Below are positions 1-6,793 of a DNA stretch of 6,919 bases, one piece after another (positions within the stretch are counted from its first letter, which is position 1; each line of letters begins with the position of its first letter). The position numbers and the translations under genes are program-made. The notes beneath the pieces are model-generated. The model was not told the origin of the DNA. It saw only the letters and a list, made by a program, of their open reading frames with translations, and searched no databases. The stretch covers positions 1 through 6,919 of the forward strand of contig DAOWAU010000037.1 in the NCBI GenBank assembly GCA_030634425.1, given 5' to 3'. Origin of the DNA: Dehalococcoidia bacterium (lineage in GTDB: Bacteria; Chloroflexota; Dehalococcoidia; Dehalococcoidales; E44-bin46).

Positions 1-1
1 C

Positions 2-1183
2 TCCCAAATAGACAAGGTAAAACAGGGGGAGGTTCTAGTGGCTGAAATGACCACCCCCGACTTTGTCCCGGCAATGAAACGGGCAGCAGCTATCGTCACC
101 GACCGCGGGGGGAGGACAGCACACGCCGCTATCGTCAGCCGAGAGCTAGGCATACCCTGTGTTGTCGGTACCGGGCAAGCCACCTCTGTCCTCAGTGATG
201 GACAGATAATCACCGTAGACGGTTCACAAGGCAAGGTCTACGAAGGGAGGGTAGCCGAGGAAAAGGCAGCCCCCTCTGCCGCTATGCCCAAGGAAAAAAT
301 TAAGACGAGGACAAAGGTTTATGTGAATTTGGCAGAGCCAGAGATAGCCGAGAGAGTGGCAGCTCGTGACGTAGATGGGGTTGGTTTACTTCGAGCCGAG
401 TTCATTATTGCCGGGATTGGTGACCACCCCAACTATATGCTTAGCCAAAACCGGGGGCACGAGTTTGTGGACAAGCTTGCCCAGGGGCTGACTAAGTTTG
501 CCAAGGCGTTCGACCCCCGACCCGTAGTCTACAGAACCAATGACTTCAAAACCAACGAGTATAGAACCCTCAAAGGCGGCGAAAAGTATGAAGCGGTTGA
601 GGAGAACCCCATGCTTGGCTACAGGGGAGCATCTCGATATATCACTGACATTGATGTGTTCAACATGGAATTAGAAGCCATTAAGAGGGTAAGAAAGGAC
701 TACCCTAACCTATGGGTTATGATTCCTTTTGTCCGCACCGTCGATGAGCTGGCTGGAACCGTAAAAATTATGGAATCCACAGGGCTAAAGCGCTCCCAAG
801 ATTTCAAGATATGGATGATGGCTGAAGTGCCGTCTAACTTCATTCTCCTGGAAAAGTTCATCGAGGTTGGCATTGATGGCATATCCATCGGCTCCAACGA
901 CCTAACCCAGCTCATCCTAGGCATTGATAGAGATAGCGAGAAACTAGCCGATACCTTTGATGAGCGGGATGAAGCTGTGCTTATAGCTGTGGAACGGCTT
1001 ATTAAGGTATCCAAGAGCATGGGGATAACCTCCTCTATCTGTGGGCAAGCACCCTCATTCTACCCTGAGCTTACCGAAAAGCTCGTGAAGTGGGGCATTA
1101 CCTCGGTTTCAGTAAGCCCAGACATGATTGACAAGACCAGAGAAATAATTGCTGGGGTGGAGAAGAAGCTGAAACTTCGATGA
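2..1183 (+). CDS. ppsA: Phosphoenolpyruvate synthase, C-terminal part (5' end outside window)
   Basis: This is a 5'-truncated gene. The open frame runs in from the left edge, giving 393 visible codons of a protein usually near 750-800 residues. PEP synthase converts pyruvate, ATP and water to PEP, AMP and phosphate in the cytoplasm, feeding gluconeogenesis. The fragment holds the end of the swivelling phosphohistidine domain, with GGRTAHAAIVSRELGIP and its phosphorylated His at 122-124. The PEP/pyruvate-binding TIM barrel follows, with GVGLLRAEF (near 375-403), DFKTNEYRTLKGGE, ENPMLGYRGASRY, the SIGSNDLTQL motif, and ICGQAPS with the catalytic Cys at 1040-1042. These motifs fit PpsA rather than pyruvate phosphate dikinase. 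The GTG at 38 is internal, because conserved sequence (KQGEVLVAEMTTPDF) continues upstream of it. The stop overlaps the dgt start by four bases (ATGA), so the two are probably co-translated. The domain that binds ATP is not visible. Confidence 0.95.
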   Translation, partial: SQIDKVKQGEVLVAEMTTPDFVPAMKRAAAIVTDRGGRTAHAAIVSRELGIPCVVGTGQATSVLSDGQIITVDGSQGKVYEGRVAEEKAAPSAAMPKEKIKTRTKVYVNLAEPEIAERVAARDVDGVGLLRAEFIIAGIGDHPNYMLSQNRGHEFVDKLAQGLTKFAKAFDPRPVVYRTNDFKTNEYRTLKGGEKYEAVEENPMLGYRGASRYITDIDVFNMELEAIKRVRKDYPNLWVMIPFVRTVDELAGTVKIMESTGLKRSQDFKIWMMAEVPSNFILLEKFIEVGIDGISIGSNDLTQLILGIDRDSEKLADTFDERDEAVLIAVERLIKVSKSMGITSSICGQAPSFYPELTEKLVKWGITSVSVSPDMIDKTREIIAGVEKKLKLR

Positions 1184-2256
1184 TTAGTCGGCTTAATATT
1201 CGCCAGCTAGGTGAGGAAAGGGAAGAAAACCTATCGCCATACGCAGCGAAAAGTAAATTGTCGCAGGGAAGGCTCAAGCCTGAAGAGCCATGTCCGATAC
1301 GCACTGCCTTCCAGCGGGACCGAGACCGCATCATCCACAGCAAGGCTTTTCGCCGCCTCAAGCATAAGACACAGGTTTTCATTGCCCCGCTGGGGGACCA
1401 TTATGTGACACGGCTGACCCACACCCTGGAGGTCTCCCAAATAGCGCGCACCATAGCTCGCGCCCTGAGCCTTAACGAGGACCTGACCGAGGCTATCGCC
1501 TTAGGGCATGACCTGGGGCATACCCCTTTCGGTCATGTGGGAGAGGATGTGCTAGATGAACTCTATCACCGGGGATTCAGGCATAATGAGCAATCCCTGC
1601 GCGTTGTTGACCTGCTGGAAAATGATGGTCATGGGCTCAATCTTACCTCGGAGGTGAGAGACGGTATTGTTAATCACTCTAAGACAAGGGCAGAAATCCT
1701 GGGGCGAGGTTGGGGGAAGGTGAAGACCCTAGAAGGCGAGGTATGTAAAATTGCCGATATCGTGGCCTACATCAACCATGACATCGGCGATGCGGTAAGA
1801 GCCGACCTCATCACCGATGGTGATTTGCCACTCTCGGCGGTTAAGGTATTGGGTTTATCACACTCGCAACGGGTAAATACTATGGTCTGTGACATTATCG
1901 AGCACTCATGGGCAGCCAGTGGTCAGGAGACAGAAGCAGAGGGCAGCCCCGCAATAGGGATGAGCCCTGAGGTCCTGGAGGCGACCAATACCTTACATAA
2001 ATTCCTTTTTGACAAAGTGTACGACCTGCGCTCAGCCCAAGAGAAAACAGAAAGGGCGAGAGAGGTGATTCGGCTGCTATACCAATACTTCAAAGAGCAT
2101 GAAGACAAGCTGCCATCAGAATACCGCCTCCACAGTGATGAAGTAGAACGGAGGGTGGTTGACTACATCGCCGGCATGACCGACCAGTACGCACTAAGGA
2201 TGGCAGAAGAGCTGACGCTAGTGAAAGAGAAAATTAAACAATCAGAGATGTTTTAA
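1180..2256 (+). CDS. dgt: Deoxyguanosinetriphosphate triphosphohydrolase-like protein (HD-domain dNTPase)
   Basis: This 358-residue cytoplasmic HD hydrolase is expected to cleave dNTPs to a deoxynucleoside and triphosphate, so trimming dNTP pools. The N-terminus carries the family signature: LSPYAAKS (18-25), then RTAFQRDRDRIIHSKAFRRL (41-60) and KHKTQVF. The metal-binding HD site is visible as RLTHTLEV (His81) and GHDLGHTPFGH (His110-Asp111, His114, His119). VNHS (His166) follows, with the closing Asp in NHDIGDA (Asp201, or less likely Asp204). The length fits the shorter bacterial dGTPase-like proteins rather than the E. coli Dgt of about 505 residues, so substrate preference may be broader than dGTP. 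The ATG lies in the ATGA overlap with ppsA. The nearest purine-rich patch (GGAG at 1159-1162) is too distant to be a good ribosome site, which points to translational coupling. The neighbouring primase gene makes a role in dNTP supply for replication plausible, but that is inference. Confidence 0.93.
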   Translation: MISRLNIRQLGEEREENLSPYAAKSKLSQGRLKPEEPCPIRTAFQRDRDRIIHSKAFRRLKHKTQVFIAPLGDHYVTRLTHTLEVSQIARTIARALSLNEDLTEAIALGHDLGHTPFGHVGEDVLDELYHRGFRHNEQSLRVVDLLENDGHGLNLTSEVRDGIVNHSKTRAEILGRGWGKVKTLEGEVCKIADIVAYINHDIGDAVRADLITDGDLPLSAVKVLGLSHSQRVNTMVCDIIEHSWAASGQETEAEGSPAIGMSPEVLEATNTLHKFLFDKVYDLRSAQEKTERAREVIRLLYQYFKEHEDKLPSEYRLHSDEVERRVVDYIAGMTDQYALRMAEELTLVKEKIKQSEMF

Positions 2257-2296
2257 AGGGTGAGGGCAGTACACAAGATGAGGGTTGTTGATAAGG
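2254..2296 (+). repeat. Imperfect direct repeat, copy 1 (dgt stop / leader / transglutaminase start)
   Basis: This copy begins with the dgt stop codon TAA, crosses the leader, and ends about 19 bases into the transglutaminase-like gene. Hand alignment with copy 2 (3115-3159) shares TAAAG, GAGG, AGTACA, then CAAGATGAG, GTT and AGG: about 34 identities over some 43 columns with two small gaps. A matching GCAG occurs a few bases beyond both copies. Both copies have the same layout of stop codon, purine-rich leader and ATG. Confidence 0.6.
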
Positions 2297-3117
2297 GAGT
2301 CGCAGTTGAACCGAAGCGAAAAATACGACCATGGCTTTGGTTAGCCTTGGGAGTAATCCTGGGACCTTTTGTTGGTTTACTGATTCTCGGTGGATTAGCC
2401 TGTGCGCCAGATAAAGGAACTCCTTCTAGCGAACCCCCTACGCCAGCTCCCAGTGAAGTTGCCCCATCGCCTCCAAGTGAATATACCACCTCCGGTTCTA
2501 GCTTGCCTCAACCTCCGGAGGAGGGACGAACTAATGACATTAGTGAGTATGTAGAGCCAGCAAACCCAATGGTTCGAAACGCAGCAGTGTCAGCAGTTCA
2601 GGATTCACCCGCTGACATAGAGGCTAACTCTGAAGCCTGGAAAATCTGGAAAATCAACTACTGGGTAGCCAATAATATCAGCTATGTTAGCGACCCCAGG
2701 AGACATGACTATCCTGCCTATGCCCATGAAACCCTACAAATCAAAGGCGGTGATTGTGACGACTTCTCTATCCTGCTAGCCAGCATGTATGAATCGGTTG
2801 GGTTAGATGCCGCTATAGCCAATATCGACACGGATGACGACCTGACAGTTGACCACATGACCTGTCTCGTCTACTATTCAAAAGACGCGGATTCATTTAC
2901 TGTTGAGGAAAAGATTATGCTAAAGATATTAGGGATGAGCAGGGGGATTCGCTTCTATTACTTTGACCAGGCAAGCTCGCAAATTCTACCCGAAAAGTAT
3001 ACCACTGGCATGTGGATTGTTGCCGACCCTACTATGGCAGTGGTTAAAGACATGGTGGGCTATATTACTCATAGACCTTACAAAGCAATGTCAGTTATTG
3101 ATGTCGGTGGTGGATAA
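2278..3117 (+). CDS. Transglutaminase-like cysteine protease-fold protein, probable lipoprotein
   Basis: This is a 279-residue protein from the ATG at 2278. A GTG at 2260 in the same frame would add six residues. I prefer the ATG because GGTGAGGG lies just upstream and its leader aligns with that of dnaG. The N-terminus has a basic stretch (PKRKIRPW), a hydrophobic segment (about 19-41) and the lipobox-like GGLAC (Cys42), so it is either lipidated or a single-pass anchor facing outward. A Pro/Ser-rich linker (about 45-85) follows, then a transglutaminase-like domain (about 115-255). GGDCDDFSILLASMYESVG contains the nucleophile Cys160, DHMTCLVYY contains His193, and WIVADPTM contains Asp251, the expected Cys-His-Asp triad order. 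Such domains act as proteases, amidases or cross-linking enzymes; substrate and reaction cannot be told from sequence. It sits between dgt and dnaG with 21- and 23-base gaps and is presumably co-transcribed. It has no evident link to replication or transcription. Confidence 0.85.
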   Translation: MRVVDKGVAVEPKRKIRPWLWLALGVILGPFVGLLILGGLACAPDKGTPSSEPPTPAPSEVAPSPPSEYTTSGSSLPQPPEEGRTNDISEYVEPANPMVRNAAVSAVQDSPADIEANSEAWKIWKINYWVANNISYVSDPRRHDYPAYAHETLQIKGGDCDDFSILLASMYESVGLDAAIANIDTDDDLTVDHMTCLVYYSKDADSFTVEEKIMLKILGMSRGIRFYYFDQASSQILPEKYTTGMWIVADPTMAVVKDMVGYITHRPYKAMSVIDVGGG

Positions 3118-3159
3118 AGAGAGAGGTAGTACATAACAAGATGAGCGTTATCGACGAGG
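3115..3159 (+). repeat. Imperfect direct repeat, copy 2 (transglutaminase stop / leader / dnaG start)
   Basis: This copy begins with the TAA stop of the transglutaminase-like gene and ends about 19 bases into dnaG. Compared with copy 1 it carries a three-base insertion (TAA) between AGTACA and CAAGATGAG, and it lacks one base after GAGG. Together the two copies bracket the transglutaminase-like gene exactly. Confidence 0.6.
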
Positions 3160-5003
3160 TAAAGCAGAAGATTGACATTGTTGACGTGGTCGGCCAGTAT
3201 GTTCGTCTAACCAAATCGGGGCGAACCTTGAGAGGGCTGTGCCCTTTCCACAGTGAAAAGCACCCCTCGTTCTTTGTCTATCCTGAGCAGCAGAGCTGGC
3301 ACTGCTTTGGCGCCTGCAATACCGGAGGCGATGTCTTCTCCTTCGTAATGAAAAAGGAGGGCATCGACTTCGGGGAGACGCTGCGTCTTCTCGCCCAGAA
3401 GGCAGGGGTTACCCTCAGCACCAAATCTGAACCAAAAGCTAAGGAGAAGGAGAGGCTATATCAGGTTAATCAGGCAGCAGCCCAATACTTCCACGATTTG
3501 CTCCTCCAGTCTCCAGAGAGTGAAAAGGCACGAAGCTATGTTGCCAGCCGCGGTCTCTCAATAAAAACGGTGACTGAGTTTCAACTGGGCGTCAGTCCCA
3601 ATAAATGGGAAGCGCTAAAGCAACACCTGCTGGACATAGGCTATACTGAAGCGGAATTATCGGTCGCAGGTTTGGTAATAGAGAGTGAAGGGGGAGGAAC
3701 CCATGACCGATTCCGCAATCGGTTGATGTTCCCCATATGTGATATCAGGGGGCGCGTTATCGGCTTTGGGGCAAGAGCGCTTGACGATTCAATGCCCAAA
3801 TATCTCAACTCCCCCGAAACACCGATCTTTGATAAGAGCGGGGGTTTATACGGGATAAATTTGGCTAAAGCAGCTATTAGAAAGCAAGAAATGGTGGTAA
3901 TTGTAGAGGGCTATATGGACGCTATCACCGCCCACCAAAATGGTTTCGACAATGTGGTTGCCTCCATGGGAACCGCAGTTACCGAGAAGCAGTTTGATAC
4001 TTTAAAGAAGTTAACCAAGACGATGGTTTTTGCAATGGATGCTGACGCTGCTGGCATGGAGGCTATGTTACGCGTGGAAAGAACATCCAGGGAGTCATTG
4101 GATAAGGATGCAATACCCATTTTTGACCCTAGTTCCAGAAAGGAGCGTCCTAAAATACTAACATATGCGTGTATATCTGACATTGAAGTAAAGGTTCTAA
4201 TTCTGCCTGCTGGAAGAGACCCCGATGATGTGATTAAAGAAGACACGCAACTGTGGCAAAAGCTGCTGGACGAGGCATTACCTGTAGTCGATTACACCTT
4301 CAATAGGGTCGCTGCCGAACTTGACCTTAATACAGCCCAGGGTAAGTCTTTGGCTGTACAGAAGCTACTAGAAACTGTCGCCAAGATAAAAAATGATACA
4401 CGCCGCGACCACTACCTCCACAAACTGTCCAAGCTAACAGGAACTGGCTATGATAAATTAGAGGCTGCTCTAAGTAGAATTAAACCAAGCCGGGGCAGAC
4501 GCCAAGCCGAAGAGCCAAGGCAAGAAGCCATCGCCCAAGCTCTGCGTCCGGTTTTTGCCAGCCCCCGCGAGGAATACTGCCTTGAACTATTACTCCAGCA
4601 CCCTGAGCTTAGAGGTTCAAGCCAGCATCCCTTGCCGGAACACTTTGAGAATAGCGAAAACCGTGAAATCTTTGTCGCCTGGCAAAAGGTTGATGACCTA
4701 TCATCCCTTAAGGAGCAGCTTGACCCGACAATCCGGGAGTATGTTGACCGCCTGGCAGCCAAAAGCCTACCCCCCAACCAGATAGAGGAGAAATATGCTA
4801 ATTGCGTCCTTCGCCTGCGAGAAAAGTTCCTCCGCAGTTTAGCGACAAAGAGAGAGGCAGCATTAGACCTAGCGAGGGAGCAAGGCGGTGCCGCTGCTGA
4901 GCTGGCTAAGCTCGAGGAGCAGGGAATAGAAGTTAGCGTTCAACTAGGAGAGGTTTTCGCTGCAAAAGGGCGAAAGGTGAGGAGTAAAGGAGGGGAGAAA
5001 TGA
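3141..5003 (+). CDS. dnaG: DNA primase
   Basis: This 620-residue primase synthesises RNA primers at the replication fork with the DnaB helicase. The N-terminal zinc-binding domain (about 1-100) has [11 protein letters not shown] and [12 protein letters not shown], giving ligands Cys34, His37, Cys55 and Cys59. The final pair is spaced CxxxC instead of the usual CxxC. The catalytic core follows: [11 protein letters not shown] (189-199), [19 protein letters not shown] (220-238), and the TOPRIM domain with VEGYMD (Glu256) and MDADAAG (Asp300, Asp302). Between MDADAAG and LPAGRDPDD (355-363) lies a stretch about 20 residues longer than I recall for E. coli. The tail (about 475-605) is the poorly conserved helicase-binding region. 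The ATG at 3141 is chosen because [20 protein letters not shown] is the standard DnaG N-terminus. A purine patch (GAGAGG, 3121-3126) lies 14 bases upstream, which is rather far. The stop overlaps the rpoD start by four bases. Confidence 0.97.
   Translation: MSVIDEVKQKIDIVDVVGQYVRLTKSGRTLRGLCPFHSEKHPSFFVYPEQQSWHCFGACNTGGDVFSFVMKKEGIDFGETLRLLAQKAGVTLSTKSEPKAKEKERLYQVNQAAAQYFHDLLLQSPESEKARSYVASRGLSIKTVTEFQLGVSPNKWEALKQHLLDIGYTEAELSVAGLVIESEGGGTHDRFRNRLMFPICDIRGRVIGFGARALDDSMPKYLNSPETPIFDKSGGLYGINLAKAAIRKQEMVVIVEGYMDAITAHQNGFDNVVASMGTAVTEKQFDTLKKLTKTMVFAMDADAAGMEAMLRVERTSRESLDKDAIPIFDPSSRKERPKILTYACISDIEVKVLILPAGRDPDDVIKEDTQLWQKLLDEALPVVDYTFNRVAAELDLNTAQGKSLAVQKLLETVAKIKNDTRRDHYLHKLSKLTGTGYDKLEAALSRIKPSRGRRQAEEPRQEAIAQALRPVFASPREEYCLELLLQHPELRGSSQHPLPEHFENSENREIFVAWQKVDDLSSLKEQLDPTIREYVDRLAAKSLPPNQIEEKYANCVLRLREKFLRSLATKREAALDLAREQGGAAAELAKLEEQGIEVSVQLGEVFAAKGRKVRSKGGEK
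4987..4993 (+). promoter_or_regulatory. Ribosome binding site of rpoD
   Basis: AAGGAGG lies six bases before the ATG at 5000, inside the last codons of dnaG. It is much stronger than the sites before dgt and dnaG. This would let rpoD be translated efficiently in its own right as well as by coupling through the ATGA overlap. Confidence 0.85.
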
Positions 5004-6430
5004 GTTCAGAAAACAATGAGAAATCCCCAAAGTTCCCCACTCGAAATCGGAATAAGAAGCAATCGCGCCCAAATGAAGGGCTAAACACTGCGTTTCATCC
5101 ACACGAAGCCTACCATTTAGCAATACCACCAGAACAACCGGGAGAGCAAGAGGTAGTAGATGACCCAGTTCGTATATACCTTCACGAAATTGGAAGGGTG
5201 CCCCTTCTCACCGCTAAGGAGGAACGGACCCTGTCTAGAAAGATAGCAGAGGCCAAACGCATAACCGAAATTAAACAAAACCTGCAGCAAATATATGGAA
5301 GGGAGCCTTCGGCAAGTGAAACAGTGCTTGCTATGCTCAGGGAAGTAGGGGAAGCTTCCGCTATCATCCCTATCATCCTGGAACAGCTTAATTTAACCTC
5401 TACCGCCAGCTTTAAGGAAACCCTCCCCAACGCTAAACTGCGAGCTAGCATTGACGGTGAGATAAGCCAACAACTAATCCAGACCATTGCTCAAAAGACA
5501 GGTAAGTCCATAACGGACACAGGGCACCTTCTTGTTAATTTCTCTTTAAACAGCAATCTGCTACCAAAGGAAGTCCTTGATGCTATTGAAGATAGCATCT
5601 CCCCGGCCGAGATAGAAAATCTGGTGAGAGATCCTGACTTCACCGATTCCATCAGGGCTCAGGAGGAGCCACTCCAAGCCTACTTGGAACATATTGAGTG
5701 GGAGGCTAAGAAGGCAGAAAACCACCTCACCAGAGCCAACCTGCGTTTGGTAGTCAGCGTGGCCAAGAAACACATTGGACGGGGGATGTCACTCCTCGAC
5801 CTTATCCAGGAGGGAAATATCGGGCTGATCAAAGCGGTAGAGAAATTCGATTATCGGCGAGGTTATAAATTCAGCACCTATGCCACCTGGTGGATTCGCC
5901 AAGCTATCACCCGAGCTATAGCTGACCAAGCCCGTACCATTCGCGTCCCAGTGCATATGATTGAAACTATTAATAAACTGCTGAGGGTAAGTCGCCGCCT
6001 AGCCCAAGAATACGGGCGAGAGCCTACCCCTAAAGAAATCGGTGAGGGGATGGACATACCTCAGGAGAAGGTCAGAGAGATAGCCAAGATAGCGCAATTA
6101 CCGGTATCGCTGGAGTCACCCATAGGCGAGGAGGAGGATAGTCATTTAGGCGATTTCATAGAAGACCATAATGCTTTGCCACCCCCAGATGCAGCATCGA
6201 GGCAACTGCTCAAGGAGCAGATTAATGAGGTGCTGTCTACCCTTACCCCTCGCGAGCAGCGGGTGCTTCAACTGAGATTTGGACTAGAAGACGGACGAAG
6301 CCGCACCTTAGAGGAAGTGGGAAGAGAGTTTAATGTAACCAGAGAGCGAATTCGCCAAATTGAGGCCAAAGCACTGCGCAAGTTGCGCCATCCCAGTCGG
6401 AGCCGTAGATTAAAGGATTACCTGGAGTAG
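5000..6430 (+). CDS. rpoD: RNA polymerase primary sigma factor (sigma-70 family, RpoD/SigA)
   Basis: This 476-residue protein directs core RNA polymerase to housekeeping promoters. The first 50 residues are polar and partly basic, with no acidic region 1.1. Region 1.2 is [22 protein letters not shown] (54-75). A non-conserved insert of about 150 residues (89-236) follows. Region 2 starts at [17 protein letters not shown] (242-258) and includes [20 protein letters not shown] and [17 protein letters not shown], the residues that read the -10 element and melt DNA. Region 3 begins near [12 protein letters not shown] (315-326). Region 4 holds [14 protein letters not shown] and the helix-turn-helix [28 protein letters not shown] (436-463) that reads the -35 element. 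The near-perfect match through regions 2.3-2.4 and 4.2 identifies a primary rather than an alternative sigma. Its start lies inside the dnaG stop (ATGA), with a strong ribosome site at 4987-4993. It is the last gene of the operon. Confidence 0.97.
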   Translation: MSSENNEKSPKFPTRNRNKKQSRPNEGLNTAFHPHEAYHLAIPPEQPGEQEVVDDPVRIYLHEIGRVPLLTAKEERTLSRKIAEAKRITEIKQNLQQIYGREPSASETVLAMLREVGEASAIIPIILEQLNLTSTASFKETLPNAKLRASIDGEISQQLIQTIAQKTGKSITDTGHLLVNFSLNSNLLPKEVLDAIEDSISPAEIENLVRDPDFTDSIRAQEEPLQAYLEHIEWEAKKAENHLTRANLRLVVSVAKKHIGRGMSLLDLIQEGNIGLIKAVEKFDYRRGYKFSTYATWWIRQAITRAIADQARTIRVPVHMIETINKLLRVSRRLAQEYGREPTPKEIGEGMDIPQEKVREIAKIAQLPVSLESPIGEEEDSHLGDFIEDHNALPPPDAASRQLLKEQINEVLSTLTPREQRVLQLRFGLEDGRSRTLEEVGREFNVTRERIRQIEAKALRKLRHPSRSRRLKDYLE

Positions 6431-6483
6431 CAAATTGATATCTTGTTGACCAAGGCCACCAAGGAAGTCCCCGACACTTGAGA

Positions 6484-6530
6484 ACTTTAAGAAAAGCTTG
6501 ACATGTGAAAGAATTTATGATACTTAAAGT
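6484..6530. repeat. 8-bp inverted repeat flanking the candidate promoter
   Basis: ACTTTAAG (6484-6491) and its exact reverse complement CTTAAAGT (6523-6530) lie on either side of TTGACA, with 31 bases between the arms. The placement would suit paired operator half-sites. However, a match of this length is expected about once by chance in a stretch this long, so it is recorded without a functional claim. Confidence 0.35.
6498..6526 (+). promoter_or_regulatory. Candidate sigma-70 promoter for the lipoprotein gene
   Basis: A perfect -35 hexamer TTGACA occupies 6498-6503. The -10 element is uncertain. TATGAT (6516-6521) matches well but is only 12 bases away. GATACT (6519-6524) is 15 bases away with four matches. 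TACTTA (6521-6526) has the ideal 17-base spacing but a poor match. If used, transcription would start near 6532 and leave an unusually long leader of about 260 bases. Confidence 0.4.
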
Positions 6531-6560
6531 AGGAAGCGAGTAGGAAATGCCAATAGTTTC

Positions 6561-6583
6561 TCATGGCACCGGTGTTACCATGA
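6561..6583. repeat. Dyad TCATGG/CCATGA around CACCGGTG
   Basis: TCATGG (6561-6566) and CCATGA (6578-6583) form a six-base inverted repeat with an 11-base loop containing the palindrome CACCGGTG (6567-6574). The right arm could instead pair downstream as CCAT/ATGG (6578-6581 with 6588-6591), so two hairpins exclude each other. No T run follows directly, so it is not a standard terminator. It may be an operator or an RNA switch element, or it may be chance. Confidence 0.35.
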
Positions 6584-6694
6584 CGTAATGGAACGCCCAA
6601 TAAGAGGGTAATGTTTCAGTGCGTCGTTTTGTTTTTAAACACTTCTAATATCCAATGAGGAATACTGTAGAGAAGAGAAGTATTATATCAACGA

Positions 6695-6703
6695 GGGGGG
6701 GGG
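6695..6703. repeat. Run of nine G
   Basis: This is a G9 homopolymer in the leader of the lipoprotein gene, about 90 bases before its start. Runs of this length are prone to slippage and also to sequencing or assembly error. A GATAAT hexamer (6714-6719), five of six to the -10 consensus, lies just downstream, but I see no -35 at the right distance. Confidence 0.8.
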
Positions 6704-6779
6704 TGATAGATTAGATAATATGAAGTTATATCCGGCTTTCAGTGAAGAAGCTAAGATTAAATAAACCGAAATGTTACAG

Positions 6780-6788
6780 AAGGAGGTG
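6780..6788 (+). promoter_or_regulatory. Ribosome binding site of the lipoprotein gene
   Basis: AAGGAGGTG is nearly fully complementary to the 3' end of 16S rRNA. Its GGAGG core ends seven bases before the GTG at 6794, which settles this unusual start codon. Confidence 0.9.
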
Positions 6789-6793
6789 TTTAG

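Larger units (their letters stand above)
6431..6793. other. Intergenic region between rpoD and the lipoprotein gene
   Basis: No conserved coding region, tRNA or recognisable riboswitch is visible here. The first 60 bases after rpoD contain a CCAAGG direct repeat (near 6450-6464) but no GC-rich hairpin followed by a T run, so an intrinsic terminator for the operon is not evident. The middle and right parts are more AT-rich and carry a candidate promoter, two dyads, a T-rich tract (6627-6637), a run of nine G, and several very short ORFs. All of these would lie in the 5' leader of the lipoprotein gene. Confidence 0.7.

Noticed and set aside
700..1020. Minus-strand ORF of 106 codons opposite ppsA
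   Set aside because: It lies wholly inside strongly conserved PpsA sequence, has no ribosome site, and is Ser/Arg-rich as expected of a shadow frame.
1434..1444. CTCCCAAATAG repeated at 1-11 and 1434-1444
   Set aside because: Both copies are coding (Ser-Gln-Ile), and several 11-base matches are expected by chance in a window this long.
2260..2277. GTG at 2260 as the start of the transglutaminase-like gene
   Set aside because: It leaves only three bases after the dgt stop and no spaced ribosome site. The ATG at 2278 has GGTGAGGG upstream and a leader matching that of dnaG. The GTG cannot be fully excluded.
3911..4246. Minus-strand ORF of 111 codons opposite the DnaG TOPRIM region
   Set aside because: The plus strand encodes catalytic DnaG motifs here. 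The antisense product has no recognisable domain.
4448..4777. Minus-strand ORF of 109 codons opposite the DnaG C-terminus
   Set aside because: It is a shadow of the less conserved primase tail. The composition is Ser/Arg-rich and no motif is seen.
5182..5487. Minus-strand ORF of 101 codons opposite the rpoD spacer
   Set aside because: The sense frame is continuous with region 1.2 and region 2 of sigma. The antisense product shows no motif or start signals.
6618..6645. T-rich tract with AGTG/CACT as a possible terminator
   Set aside because: The stem is only four bases with a very large loop, and the T run lies inside the loop instead of after the stem.
6661..6684. AATACT/AGTATT inverted repeat
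   Set aside because: It is a six-base AT-rich stem with a 12-base loop, too weak to call a hairpin or an operator.
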